15,858 nt of DNA from JAQBYK01 sp964499425 (GTDB lineage Bacteria > Patescibacteriota > Gracilibacteria > UBA1369 > LOWO2-01-FULL-3): NCBI GenBank assembly GCA_964499425.1, contig CAZCLD010000029.1, forward strand, positions 1 through 15,858, in the 5' to 3' direction. The notes under the pieces are model-generated. The model had not been told where the DNA came from and did no database searches. It saw only the letters and a list, made by a program, of their open reading frames with translations. Positions 7,391 through 14,660 of this stretch are shown here, in pieces. The position numbers and the translations under genes were made by a program. Numbering within the stretch: the first letter of the stretch is position 1; every line of letters begins with the position of its first letter.

Positions 7391-10300
7391 CTATTTAGCA
7401 ATATTTAAAAAATCTGCAATCTCCTTTTCAAGAGAGGCAGACAGCTTTATACCGAAAGGCAATTTGATCCTCTTTTCAGCACCAGGAAAGTAAAGCTCGG
7501 TCGGAGTATCTCCCTTATTTTTGAGCAAAAACTCTTTCAACGACTTCATCCTATGTGGTTGGATATCTTGAGGAATATTGATCATAAATGGAGAAGTCAA
7601 ACTCTGCCTAGGTGCAATGTCGAAATCCTCAATATCAGCTTTTGCAGATCCCTTCTCCTTAATCTGAAGATCCTCTTCCTCATCGGTTTCCCCTAAAATA
7701 TCATCCAACATACGAAGGGCAATGTCAGATTTATCCTTAGGATCATAGAAGCCAGAGTTCTTCGCATTTTCGGTCATAGTTTCAAGCGACAATATCTTTG
7801 CAGTATCACAAACGATCTGATACTGATCCCTTCTTAGATCCAATTTCCCATTAAAGCCGACAACCATATCCTCGGCCAATTCTGATCCATAGGCTGCCAT
7901 AGATTTTGGGAACATGATCCCATTAACCTTCCCACTCGGATCCTCAATTACAAAAGTAGCCATATAAGTACCTGAGCGAGTCAAAATTTTCTTAAGGCCC
8001 GTGATAATACCCATAACCTGAACCTTTTTATTTACATCCTTCTTTGTCATTTCGCCAATGAGATGCCCTTTCTTTCCAATATATCTCCTAAAGCCCCTAA
8101 GCGGATGCCCGGTAACATACATACCCAATAATTCCTTCTCAAAACGAAGGCGCTGCATATTCGTGGATTTAGGAACATCTTTCAATACGAAACTACACTC
8201 CTTCTGATCTTCATCACCAAGGACACCAAAAATATCAGTTTGACCATTAACAGACGAAGACTGAGAATACTTGGAGTATTTAGATACCTCCTCATAATTT
8301 TCAGATATTTGATTGCGATCTCCAAATTCGTCCATGGCACCACTTAAAGCAAGCGCCTGGATTAATTTCTTATTTACGATGTGTGAAGGAACGCGCTTCG
8401 CAAAATCTTCAAGGGATTTGAAAATTCCACCGGCTGTTCTCGCTTCAATGATTGCTTTAATAGGCCCTTCACCCACGCCTTTAATAGCGAGCAATCCAAA
8501 ACGAATTTTCTTTTTGTCAGTCACAGTGAAATGCGAAAAAGACTCATTAATAGACGGCGGCATGACGTCTATCCCCATTTCTGTACACTCCTTTATCTCC
8601 AAAACTACACGATCAGTGTTCCCCGCATCGCTACACAAAAGAGCAGTCATGAACTCGACGGGAAAGTGGGCCTTCAAATAAGCAGTTTGATAAGCAATTA
8701 GACCGTAACAAACAGCATGAGCCTTGTTAAAACCATAGCCAGCAAATGGCTCAATAACCTTCTCAAAAACTTCTTTTGCAAATTTCTCTTTATGTCCATT
8801 CTTCATCGCACCTTCCACAAATTTTTGCCTCTGTTTTGCCAAAAGAGAACTAATTTTCTTTCCAACAGCCTTTCTCAAAATATCAGCTTCACCCGGAGTG
8901 AAGCCTGCAAAATCCCGAGCAATCTGCAGGATTTGCTCCTGATAAACAGCCACACCATGGGTTGGCTCTAAAACTGTCTTAAATGAGTCGTGCAAATATT
9001 TTACCTTCTTCGGACTGTGCTTCCCCTCAATATACTTAGGAATCCATTCCATAGGACCAGGACGATAGAGTGCCCCCATTGCCACTATGTCCTTAAACTC
9101 GGTTGGTTTAAGTTGTTTTAGATATCGTTTCATTCCTCCAGATTCCAACTGAAAAACACCAGTTGTATCGGCCTTTTGCAATAATTTGAAGGTTTTCTTG
9201 TCGTCTAGTGGGATCTTGTTGATATCAATCTCCTTTCCTTGAGTTTCCTTGACAATCCTCTCAGTTTCCTCAATGACAGTTAAGTTCTTCAACCCCAAAA
9301 AATCCATCTTTAAAAGCCCTAAATCCTCAAGTGGTTTCATTGAATACTGAGTAACAATCTCCTCGCCTCCTGAAGCCCCAAATTGCATAGCCGTATAGTC
9401 TACAAGGGGATTTTCGGCAATGACAACCGCACACGCATGGGTACCAGCATGACGCACAGTGCCCTCCAATTTGATTGCATAATCCAGAAGGACCTTAGAA
9501 CGAGCATCATTATCATAAATGTCCTTTAAAGCTGGATCTTCCTTCACAGATACCATCAGAGGAGGTTGTTTGCCAAGAATGGGGGAGGGTAATGACTTTG
9601 CAAGCTGGTCAACCTCTGCGTATGGATATCCCAATGCTCGACCAACATCTCTTACAGCAGCTCTAGGAGCCATTGTTCCAAATGTGATTATCTGAGCGAC
9701 ATTCTCACGACCATACTTTTCAATTACATATTCCAAAACTTCATCCCTTCTCTTATCAGCAAAATCAATATCAATATCGGGCATACTCACTCTCTCAGGA
9801 TTGAGGAATCTCTCAAAAAACAATCCGTATTTGATAGGATCCAAGTCTGTAATGTACAAGGACCACGCCATTATGGATCCTGCTGCAGAACCTCGGCCTG
9901 GCCCAACAACAATGCCTTTATCCTTGGCATACTTAACAAAATCATGGACGATGAGGAAATAAGTCTCAAAGCCCATACTCTTTACGGTTTTTAGTTCGTA
10001 ATCAAGCCTGTCCATGTAATCCTTAGGTACCTTTTTGCCCCCAAATCTTTCCTTGAGCCCACTCTCACAGAGTTGTCTCAAGTAGATATCATGCTTCAGA
10101 TTTTGAGGAGTCTTGAAAGAGGGGATTAAATTGTTGCCAAATTCCAATTCAACATTGCAGCGTTCAGCTATTTTCGTAGTATTTGTGATCGCCTCTGGAA
10201 CGTCCTTAAAGGCAGTTTTAAGCTCTGCAACGTCACGTATAGAGTAGTCTCCAGTATATCTCATCCTATTTTCATCATTAACTGTTGCAGCGGTTTGAAT

Positions 10301-10969
10301 ACAAAGGAGAATATCGTGAGCATCACTATCCTCAGGTCTTGGATAGTGAGAATCATAAGTCAAAACCAAACCCAATCCGTACTTCTTAGAAAGTTCCTTA
10401 AGCCTAGTGTTAACTATTTCCTGGCTCTCCAAAAGGGGATTATCCTGTAACTCAAGAAAATAATTATCCTTCCCGAAAATCTCTATATGAGTTTTCACAA
10501 GATTGTCTACTTCTTCATCGTTCTCAGACAAGATTAGCCGCGAAAGATGTCCAGCTATACAACCGCTCAAAGCAATCAAACCCTCGCTATAGGTTTTAAG
10601 AAGGCTATAGTCTACCCTCGGTCTATAATAAAATCCCTCCAAATGACCTTTTGTAACAAGTTGAAGTAGGTTTTGATATCCCTTGTTATTCTCCGCCAAA
10701 ACCGTCAGATGATAGGGTTTTGTATCTATCTTTGCCTCCTTGTCAAATCTCGTGCGGGGGGCAACATATAGCTCAGACCCAAGTACAGGCTTAACACCTA
10801 CATCCTGACAGGCCTTATAGAATTCTACTAATCCATAAGTCACGCCATGATCGGTCAGTGCAGCAGCAGGATATCCCAATTCTTTAGCCCTTAGAGCTAT
10901 TTCCTTTGGACTTCCAAAGCCATCAAGCAAGCTGTAGTGAGAATGCGCATGAAGATTTACAAAGGACAT
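7391..10969 (-). CDS. dnaE: DNA polymerase III alpha subunit (DnaE)
   Basis: The replicative polymerase is 1192 residues long, within the normal range for DnaE. The N-terminal PHP domain (1-270) keeps the metal-ligand pattern HAHSHYS (H7, H9), TDH (D40, H41), E66 in GSELY and the YDSHYPRPED segment. The polymerase active site shows PDIDIDF with D398 and D400, and KMDFLGLKNL with D556. These correspond to D401, D403 and D555 of E. coli. The tandem helix-hairpin-helix region precedes a clamp-binding pentapeptide QTDIF (910-914), equivalent to E. coli QADMF. An OB fold (about 985-1065) and a C-terminal domain with conserved GAEKRIKLP end the protein. The ATG at 10969 lies three bases after the stop of the HIT gene, suggesting translational coupling. 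Confidence 0.98.
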   Translation of the reverse strand: MSFVNLHAHSHYSLLDGFGSPKEIALRAKELGYPAAALTDHGVTYGLVEFYKACQDVGVKPVLGSELYVAPRTRFDKEAKIDTKPYHLTVLAENNKGYQNLLQLVTKGHLEGFYYRPRVDYSLLKTYSEGLIALSGCIAGHLSRLILSENDEEVDNLVKTHIEIFGKDNYFLELQDNPLLESQEIVNTRLKELSKKYGLGLVLTYDSHYPRPEDSDAHDILLCIQTAATVNDENRMRYTGDYSIRDVAELKTAFKDVPEAITNTTKIAERCNVELEFGNNLIPSFKTPQNLKHDIYLRQLCESGLKERFGGKKVPKDYMDRLDYELKTVKSMGFETYFLIVHDFVKYAKDKGIVVGPGRGSAAGSIMAWSLYITDLDPIKYGLFFERFLNPERVSMPDIDIDFADKRRDEVLEYVIEKYGRENVAQIITFGTMAPRAAVRDVGRALGYPYAEVDQLAKSLPSPILGKQPPLMVSVKEDPALKDIYDNDARSKVLLDYAIKLEGTVRHAGTHACAVVIAENPLVDYTAMQFGASGGEEIVTQYSMKPLEDLGLLKMDFLGLKNLTVIEETERIVKETQGKEIDINKIPLDDKKTFKLLQKADTTGVFQLESGGMKRYLKQLKPTEFKDIVAMGALYRPGPMEWIPKYIEGKHSPKKVKYLHDSFKTVLEPTHGVAVYQEQILQIARDFAGFTPGEADILRKAVGKKISSLLAKQRQKFVEGAMKNGHKEKFAKEVFEKVIEPFAGYGFNKAHAVCYGLIAYQTAYLKAHFPVEFMTALLCSDAGNTDRVVLEIKECTEMGIDVMPPSINESFSHFTVTDKKKIRFGLLAIKGVGEGPIKAIIEARTAGGIFKSLEDFAKRVPSHIVNKKLIQALALSGAMDEFGDRNQISENYEEVSKYSKYSQSSSVNGQTDIFGVLGDEDQKECSFVLKDVPKSTNMQRLRFEKELLGMYVTGHPLRGFRRYIGKKGHLIGEMTKKDVNKKVQVMGIITGLKKILTRSGTYMATFVIEDPSGKVNGIMFPKSMAAYGSELAEDMVVGFNGKLDLRRDQYQIVCDTAKILSLETMTENAKNSGFYDPKDKSDIALRMLDDILGETDEEEDLQIKEKGSAKADIEDFDIAPRQSLTSPFMINIPQDIQPHRMKSLKEFLLKNKGDTPTELYFPGAEKRIKLPFGIKLSASLEKEIADFLNIAK

Positions 10970-10972
10970 ATA

Positions 10973-11293
10973 TTAAGCATAATTAGATAGCAGGTGCACA
11001 TGCATGTGAAATATCTCTTGCCCGGCCTCGCTGCCCACGTGAACCTGGAGCTTGTAGGCCTTAAGAGAAAGATCATCAGCAACTCTCTTTGCAGCCCAGA
11101 TGAGCTCACCCATTATAGGACGATCTGCTTGTTCCATATCAGCAACCGAGGGAATGTGTTTCTTAGATACAATTAAAAGATGAGTTTTTGCCTTTGGGTT
11201 TATATCCCTAAAAACCACATAATCCTCCTCTTCTAACAAAAACTCGGTCCCCATGCCACCCCCGATTATGCTGCAGAAAATACAATCACTCAT
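10973..11293 (-). CDS. HIT-family nucleotide hydrolase/transferase
   Basis: The 106-residue product is a compact HIT (histidine triad) protein of the HINT branch: SDCIFCSII at the N-terminus with C4 and C7, the FRDINPKAKTHLLIVSKKH core, and the catalytic triad HMHVH (H96, H98, H100). Proteins of this branch hydrolyse purine nucleoside phosphoramidates or related AMP conjugates in the cytoplasm; the physiological substrate is rarely known. I chose the ATG at 11293 because the family begins right at the DCIFC motif. An in-frame ATG at 11305 would add four residues. It sits between the sigma-like gene and dnaE with tiny gaps. Confidence 0.93.
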   Translation of the reverse strand: MSDCIFCSIIGGGMGTEFLLEEEDYVVFRDINPKAKTHLLIVSKKHIPSVADMEQADRPIMGELIWAAKRVADDLSLKAYKLQVHVGSEAGQEIFHMHVHLLSNYA

Positions 11294-11319
11294 AATAAAT
11301 AACATTAGAAAGTAGCTCG

Positions 11320-11325
11320 ATTATA
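11320..11325 (-). promoter_or_regulatory. Possible -10 box for HIT-dnaE-aspS
   Basis: A perfect TATAAT on the minus strand lies in the 46-nt gap between the sigma-like gene and the HIT gene, giving a leader of about 20 nt to the ATG at 11293. There is no TG extension at the right spacing and no -35 match (AGGAAA), so its strength is doubtful. Confidence 0.35.
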
Positions 11326-11339
11326 GCCATAAACCGGAT

Positions 11340-12425
11340 CTATTTCCTAGGGCTTTTTTTTGGAATTTTCTTTGGATCAAGCTTATAAACTGCTCTACCA
11401 ATTCTCACAAATTGAGGATTTTTCTGGAGATTTAAAGATATCGTACCTTTCTTTACATGACGCTGTTTCAAAACACCTTCGATGATCTCTTGCTTAGTCA
11501 TTGGACTCTTTTTCTTTAGAAGCTCCCCGATAACTTCCGCAACTGTGCCTCTCTCATAGCCAAGCTCCTTTAAAGCATAAAGGCCACGACCGACCAAAAC
11601 AAATTGATCGTATCTGATCAGCTCATTGTGAACAGCCTGGACAGTCACAACTTTCTTATCGAAAGCAGCTTCAGCAATCTTATTTGCAATCTCAACAAAG
11701 TGTAGAGGCTTCTTTTCTTCTTTCAAAATTATATAAGCCTTGTCCCTTATGCTTCTTGGATTGATGTGTCTCCAAGTCATAAGCCCAAAACCACCATCAG
11801 TTCTTTTCAGCCTTTTATCAACTTCAAGAGATGAGATAATCATTGGGTCAGTCTGATCGCCAAGTTTATCACCCAAATTCTGTCTCACTTGGGTCACCAA
11901 CTTGCTGTCATCCATAACCTCTCCCTTCTTTTTGAGAATAGCCATTCCAGAGGAAATGACAGAGCTAACTAAAGCCAAATCAATTTCTTTTAGACACCAG
12001 AATGGTTCATATAGGTTTGTTTTTTCTATTTTATTTATATTCAGATTTATGTTCAAAGCCAGACAAATGATATGAGAATCCACATCGTATTTCGAACGAA
12101 TCAAATTAAGAATCTCACTCACAAGCTTACGCTCTAAAAGAACACCTCCATTTTCACGAATTACCTTGTCGGCGATTTCATTCACTACACTTAGCCTTGT
12201 AGTTTGTACAGTTCTACGTAACTTCCCCAAAGCTATTTTCTCGATTTGTCTAATTCTCTCACGAGTAACAGAGAACTTCTGTCCAATGCTCTCTAAAGTT
12301 CTCTTAGGCTTATTATCTAAACTGAATCTTTGTACAATTACATCCTTCTCCTTTGTCGTGAGGACCATAAACATTTCCTCGATGACATCAGCCAGATTTA
12401 CACTAGTTGCCGTCTGATCAGCCAT
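11340..12425 (-). CDS. Sigma-70 region 4-like protein fused to winged-helix and HARE-HTH modules
   Basis: The 361-residue protein begins with a sigma-70 region 4 helix-turn-helix (about 22-75): LTTKEKDVIVQRF, then LESIGQKFSVTRERIRQIE and KLRR. There is no region 2 or 3, so it cannot melt a promoter like a normal sigma factor. Two winged-helix-like segments fill about 80-220. Residues 225-287 match the HARE-HTH fold, the module shared with the RNA polymerase delta subunit: RDKAYIILKEEKKPLHFVEIANKI followed by F-LVGRGLYAL. A similar C-terminal helix-turn-helix (292-350) ends with FVRIGRAVYKL. The sequence is mostly basic. I infer a nucleoid or RNA-polymerase-associated transcription regulator acting at DNA; the targets are unknown. 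It has a TTGACA promoter and an inverted repeat upstream, which could mean autoregulation. Confidence 0.82.
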   Translation of the reverse strand: MADQTATSVNLADVIEEMFMVLTTKEKDVIVQRFSLDNKPKRTLESIGQKFSVTRERIRQIEKIALGKLRRTVQTTRLSVVNEIADKVIRENGGVLLERKLVSEILNLIRSKYDVDSHIICLALNINLNINKIEKTNLYEPFWCLKEIDLALVSSVISSGMAILKKKGEVMDDSKLVTQVRQNLGDKLGDQTDPMIISSLEVDKRLKRTDGGFGLMTWRHINPRSIRDKAYIILKEEKKPLHFVEIANKIAEAAFDKKVVTVQAVHNELIRYDQFVLVGRGLYALKELGYERGTVAEVIGELLKKKSPMTKQEIIEGVLKQRHVKKGTISLNLQKNPQFVRIGRAVYKLDPKKIPKKSPRK

Positions 12426-12466
12426 ATTTACTACTATTTAAATGTGAATCATTTCCAGCGAGACTT

Positions 12467-12495
12467 AAGATATTCTTTTCCCATACACTTGTCAA
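12467..12495 (-). promoter_or_regulatory. Sigma-A-type promoter of the sigma4/HARE-HTH gene
   Basis: The minus strand has a perfect -35 TTGACA (12495-12490), a 17-bp spacer and a -10 TATCTT (12472-12467, 4 of 6). The predicted leader to the ATG at 12425 is about 35 nt and lacks a Shine-Dalgarno sequence. Confidence 0.65.
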
Positions 12496-12516
12496 GCAAG
12501 AAATTTGATATGGACG

Positions 12517-12541
12517 CAATATTGTTTTATAAACATAAAAC
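12517..12541. repeat. Inverted repeat upstream of the sigma-like gene promoter, possible operator
   Basis: GTTTTAT (12524-12530) and ATAAAAC (12535-12541) form a perfect 7-bp inverted repeat around a 4-base loop. It abuts the 8-bp palindrome CAATATTG (12517-12524). The pair lies about 22-51 bp upstream of the -35 box of the sigma4/HARE-HTH gene and about 70 bp before the tRNA promoter. It could bind a dimeric regulator. AT-rich DNA makes chance palindromes common, so this is a candidate only. Confidence 0.3.
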
Positions 12542-12608
12542 CGAAATAGACACAAATTTACTCCAAACTACGTAATTAGTCAAACTTATTTTTCAATATT
12601 TTTTAATG

Positions 12609-12636
12609 TTGCAATTTAACTTGCTCTAAGTAGAAT
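12609..12636 (+). promoter_or_regulatory. Promoter of the tRNA-Leu gene
   Basis: TTGCAA (12609-12614), a 16-bp spacer and TAGAAT (12631-12636) lie just upstream of the tRNA. Transcription would start about five bases before the mature 5' end. Both boxes are close to consensus (5 of 6 each). Confidence 0.6.
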
Positions 12637-12647
12637 AAATTTGCTAA

Positions 12648-12733
12648 GGGCGAGTGGTGGAATTGGTAGACACGCTAGTCTTAGGAACTAGTGGCTTTAT
12701 GCCGTGAGGGTTCAAGTCCCTCCTCGCCCACCA
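12648..12733 (+). tRNA. tRNA-Leu (anticodon UAG), CCA encoded
   Basis: The acceptor stem GGGCGAG (12648-12654) pairs with CTCGCCC (12723-12729), followed by discriminator A and an encoded CCA (12731-12733). The anticodon stem CTAGT/ACTAG (12675-12679 and 12687-12691) encloses the loop CTTAGGA, with anticodon TAG at 12682-12684. A long variable arm and the T-arm GAGGG-TTCAAGT-CCCTC complete a class II tRNA of 86 nt. It should decode CUA and, by wobble, other CUN codons. The 3' half overlaps the end of a protein gene on the opposite strand. No terminator hairpin follows on the plus strand. Confidence 0.97.
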
Positions 12734-13610
12734 AAAATTCTCCAGGTTCAGCCTTTACCAAAAGGTCAATATTCGACAAACCAAGGGGGAATCCACCAGC
12801 TCGAAAAAGCTCTGGTCTAAAATCACTAGCAAACCCAAAATATACACCCTCGGGATGCAATACACGCTCAATCTCAACTTCAACCTCATGTCTATACTGG
12901 CCATCAGGCAAAACCTGTGCATCTATACCTGAAGTAAAAATGCTCACAGAAGCATCTGGCAATCTCTTTAAGAAACTCAGCATATCAGCATCCTCAACCG
13001 CTGCAGGTATCATCCTTAGATCATCAGCACTAGCACGCTCTGCACCCACAGCCCTTTTCCTATAGGTATCAAATGATTGCCTTTTGCCCTCTGGCGTAGA
13101 CGATATTGAAGTTCTACTGAGTATATTTGCCCGATGCTTCTCTACACCCACATAGGCTTCAGCACCAAGTAAATCAACCATGAAATAAGCCAAAGGGGAT
13201 TCTCCCGGTCCGAGATCGACAACAACTTGCCCACTAAAAAGTGATCTTAATAACCTGGCTAATTCCAGCAATCGCGTACCTGCAGGTGATCCCTGAAGAA
13301 TCTCATCATTAAGAAAACAACATCTGAAGAGTAGCCGCTGAAATAAATCAGGAACAAACTGATTTGAATAATCATTGCCTGTATTCCTGGGAATCGTGTC
13401 ACCTGATTTAGGTTCAGGGTTTGATAACAAGTGAATCCCCACACTCTGTAAGAAGCCAGACAAGCGTTCTGCTGCATCCCTAAACACAGAGGGATCCGGC
13501 TCCACTAAGCCATCTACCAGTCGAAGGGCAGCAGGGGCAATATCCGGAATTATTTCTTCAACAGAAACAAGACTTCCACGTCTTTTTTCTCTTTGGACAG
13601 ACCTTTCCAT
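12681..13610 (-). CDS. SAM-dependent methyltransferase-like protein whose 3' end is antisense to tRNA-Leu
   Basis: The 309-residue product has a central Rossmann-type methyltransferase core. Motif I is VVVDLGPGESPLAYFM (about 129-144), the acidic end of strand 2 is YVGVEKH (153-159), a motif resembling the post-II acidic region is AAVEDADML (203-211), and LHPEGVYFGFASDF (251-264) is the usual strand-5 region. The N-terminal 125 residues are helical and not recognised; the substrate is unknown. The start is the ATG at 13610 (a TTG precedes it). A very good TTGACA/TATGAT promoter supports a real gene. Residues from about 293 to the end (VGEEGLEPSRHKATSS) are the antisense reading of tRNA-Leu, and the stop falls opposite the anticodon loop. 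The native C-terminus may therefore have been replaced. By eye its base composition does not differ from neighbours. Confidence 0.72.
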   Translation of the reverse strand: MERSVQREKRRGSLVSVEEIIPDIAPAALRLVDGLVEPDPSVFRDAAERLSGFLQSVGIHLLSNPEPKSGDTIPRNTGNDYSNQFVPDLFQRLLFRCCFLNDEILQGSPAGTRLLELARLLRSLFSGQVVVDLGPGESPLAYFMVDLLGAEAYVGVEKHRANILSRTSISSTPEGKRQSFDTYRKRAVGAERASADDLRMIPAAVEDADMLSFLKRLPDASVSIFTSGIDAQVLPDGQYRHEVEVEIERVLHPEGVYFGFASDFRPELFRAGGFPLGLSNIDLLVKAEPGEFLVGEEGLEPSRHKATSS

Positions 13611-13637
13611 CAAAATTTCATTAATAACAAGAAGACC

Positions 13638-13665
13638 ATCATAACAGAAAAAAGCTGCGTGTCAA
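13638..13665 (-). promoter_or_regulatory. Strong sigma-A-type promoter of the methyltransferase-like gene
   Basis: TTGACA (13665-13660), a 16-bp spacer and TATGAT (13643-13638) with an upstream TG make a near-consensus, extended -10 promoter. It lies in the 74-bp gap after nadC. The predicted leader is about 20 nt and has no Shine-Dalgarno sequence. Confidence 0.75.
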
Positions 13666-13684
13666 GAAGCAGAGCATAAGGTTG

Positions 13685-14656
13685 TCACTCCTTAGAAATC
13701 TTCAAGCTCATATCTACCCCCGGTACACCATAGGTCAAACAACCCATTGAAATGATATCTACCCCAGTCTTAGCATAATCCAGGACAGTCTTTTCATTTA
13801 TCCCACCCGAAGCCTCAAATAATAGATCATCATAAAATCCGGCCTCTTTTATCTTTTTCATTGCCATACCCACATCCTCTGCAGACATATTATCAATCAA
13901 AAGAACTCCAACAGTGCGCAATTTCTCTCCGAGGAACCCATAAAAGGCCTTGGCACAGGCCAGAACATCATCAATATTCCTGACTTCAACCTCAACAAAG
14001 CGACTATCGACCTTGCTCTCAGTAATCCTTTGCAACAAAAGACCAAAATCTCGATCCACAAGGTCAATGTGATTATCTTTTACCAATATCGCATCAGATA
14101 AATTCAGCCTATGACTCCCACCACCACCAATAATACACGCCCTCTTATCAAGCAAACCCCACAAAGTTTTTCTAGTTGGAGTAATCAAAACATCATGATC
14201 AGCAACCTTATCCACAATCCTCCGAGTAAGTGTAGCAATCGAACTCATTCTCATAATGAAATTCACAACAACTCGCTCTACAGCAAGTAGGTCATGAACA
14301 TCCGCTTCAATTTCCATCAGTACGTCACCTTTTTTAAAACTATCGCCATCGCCAGCCTTAAAATCAAGCTTAAACTGCCCTTTAATGCTCGGTCTGAACT
14401 TGGCATCTGCATCGACCAGAAAATACCGAATCTCTTCTTCGCCAGCAAAAATCCCGTCAGCCTTTGCAATCAACTGCCCTCGAACTTCCTTTTTGTCAGG
14501 GAAAACGCTATCAGTAGTTATATCTCCTTTTAGCCCCAGATCTTTCTCCAATTCCAAAAATGTATACCGAAAGATCCATTGTTTATAATTATTGTTATTA
14601 ACATTCAAGAAAGTATCTGCTTTGTGTGTAAACTCTCTGAGAGGTTTTCTATCCAT
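13685..14656 (-). CDS. nadC: Nicotinate-nucleotide pyrophosphorylase (carboxylating)
   Basis: NadC converts quinolinate and PRPP to nicotinate mononucleotide, CO2 and pyrophosphate, the third step of de novo NAD synthesis. The 323-residue protein shows the N-terminal substrate-binding lobe (GDITTDSV at 44-51), ERVVVNFIMRMSSIAT (127-142), the quinolinate/PRPP-binding TPTRKT (159-164), the GGGGSHRLNLSDAILVKDNHI stretch with K193, and the EASGGI motif (E281). The WGLLDK segment after TRKT is the variant seen in a subset of NadC proteins in place of PGLR. About 30-35 residues at the N-terminus exceed the usual length of about 280; the ATG at 14656 sits four bases after the nadA stop, so the extension looks genuine. 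It ends with TGA. Confidence 0.95.
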   Translation of the reverse strand: MDRKPLREFTHKADTFLNVNNNNYKQWIFRYTFLELEKDLGLKGDITTDSVFPDKKEVRGQLIAKADGIFAGEEEIRYFLVDADAKFRPSIKGQFKLDFKAGDGDSFKKGDVLMEIEADVHDLLAVERVVVNFIMRMSSIATLTRRIVDKVADHDVLITPTRKTLWGLLDKRACIIGGGGSHRLNLSDAILVKDNHIDLVDRDFGLLLQRITESKVDSRFVEVEVRNIDDVLACAKAFYGFLGEKLRTVGVLLIDNMSAEDVGMAMKKIKEAGFYDDLLFEASGGINEKTVLDYAKTGVDIISMGCLTYGVPGVDMSLKISKE

Positions 14657-14660
14657 GTGT

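Noticed and set aside
8313..8681. Plus-strand open frame of 122 codons opposite dnaE
   Set aside because: It is fully inside a conserved part of dnaE on the other strand, has no promoter and reads as low-complexity Ser/Leu-rich sequence.
12330..12575. Plus-strand open frame in the intergenic region before tRNA-Leu
   Set aside because: It overlaps the N-terminal coding and promoter region of the sigma-like gene, and its composition is that of AT-rich noncoding DNA.
12648..12733. Attachment site for an integrated element at tRNA-Leu
   Set aside because: I found no direct repeat of the tRNA 3' end elsewhere in the window, no integrase and no composition change, so only the overlap itself is reported.
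12691..13065. Plus-strand open frame of 124 codons
   Set aside because: It begins inside tRNA-Leu and is antisense to the methyltransferase-like gene, with no family match. It is a shadow frame.
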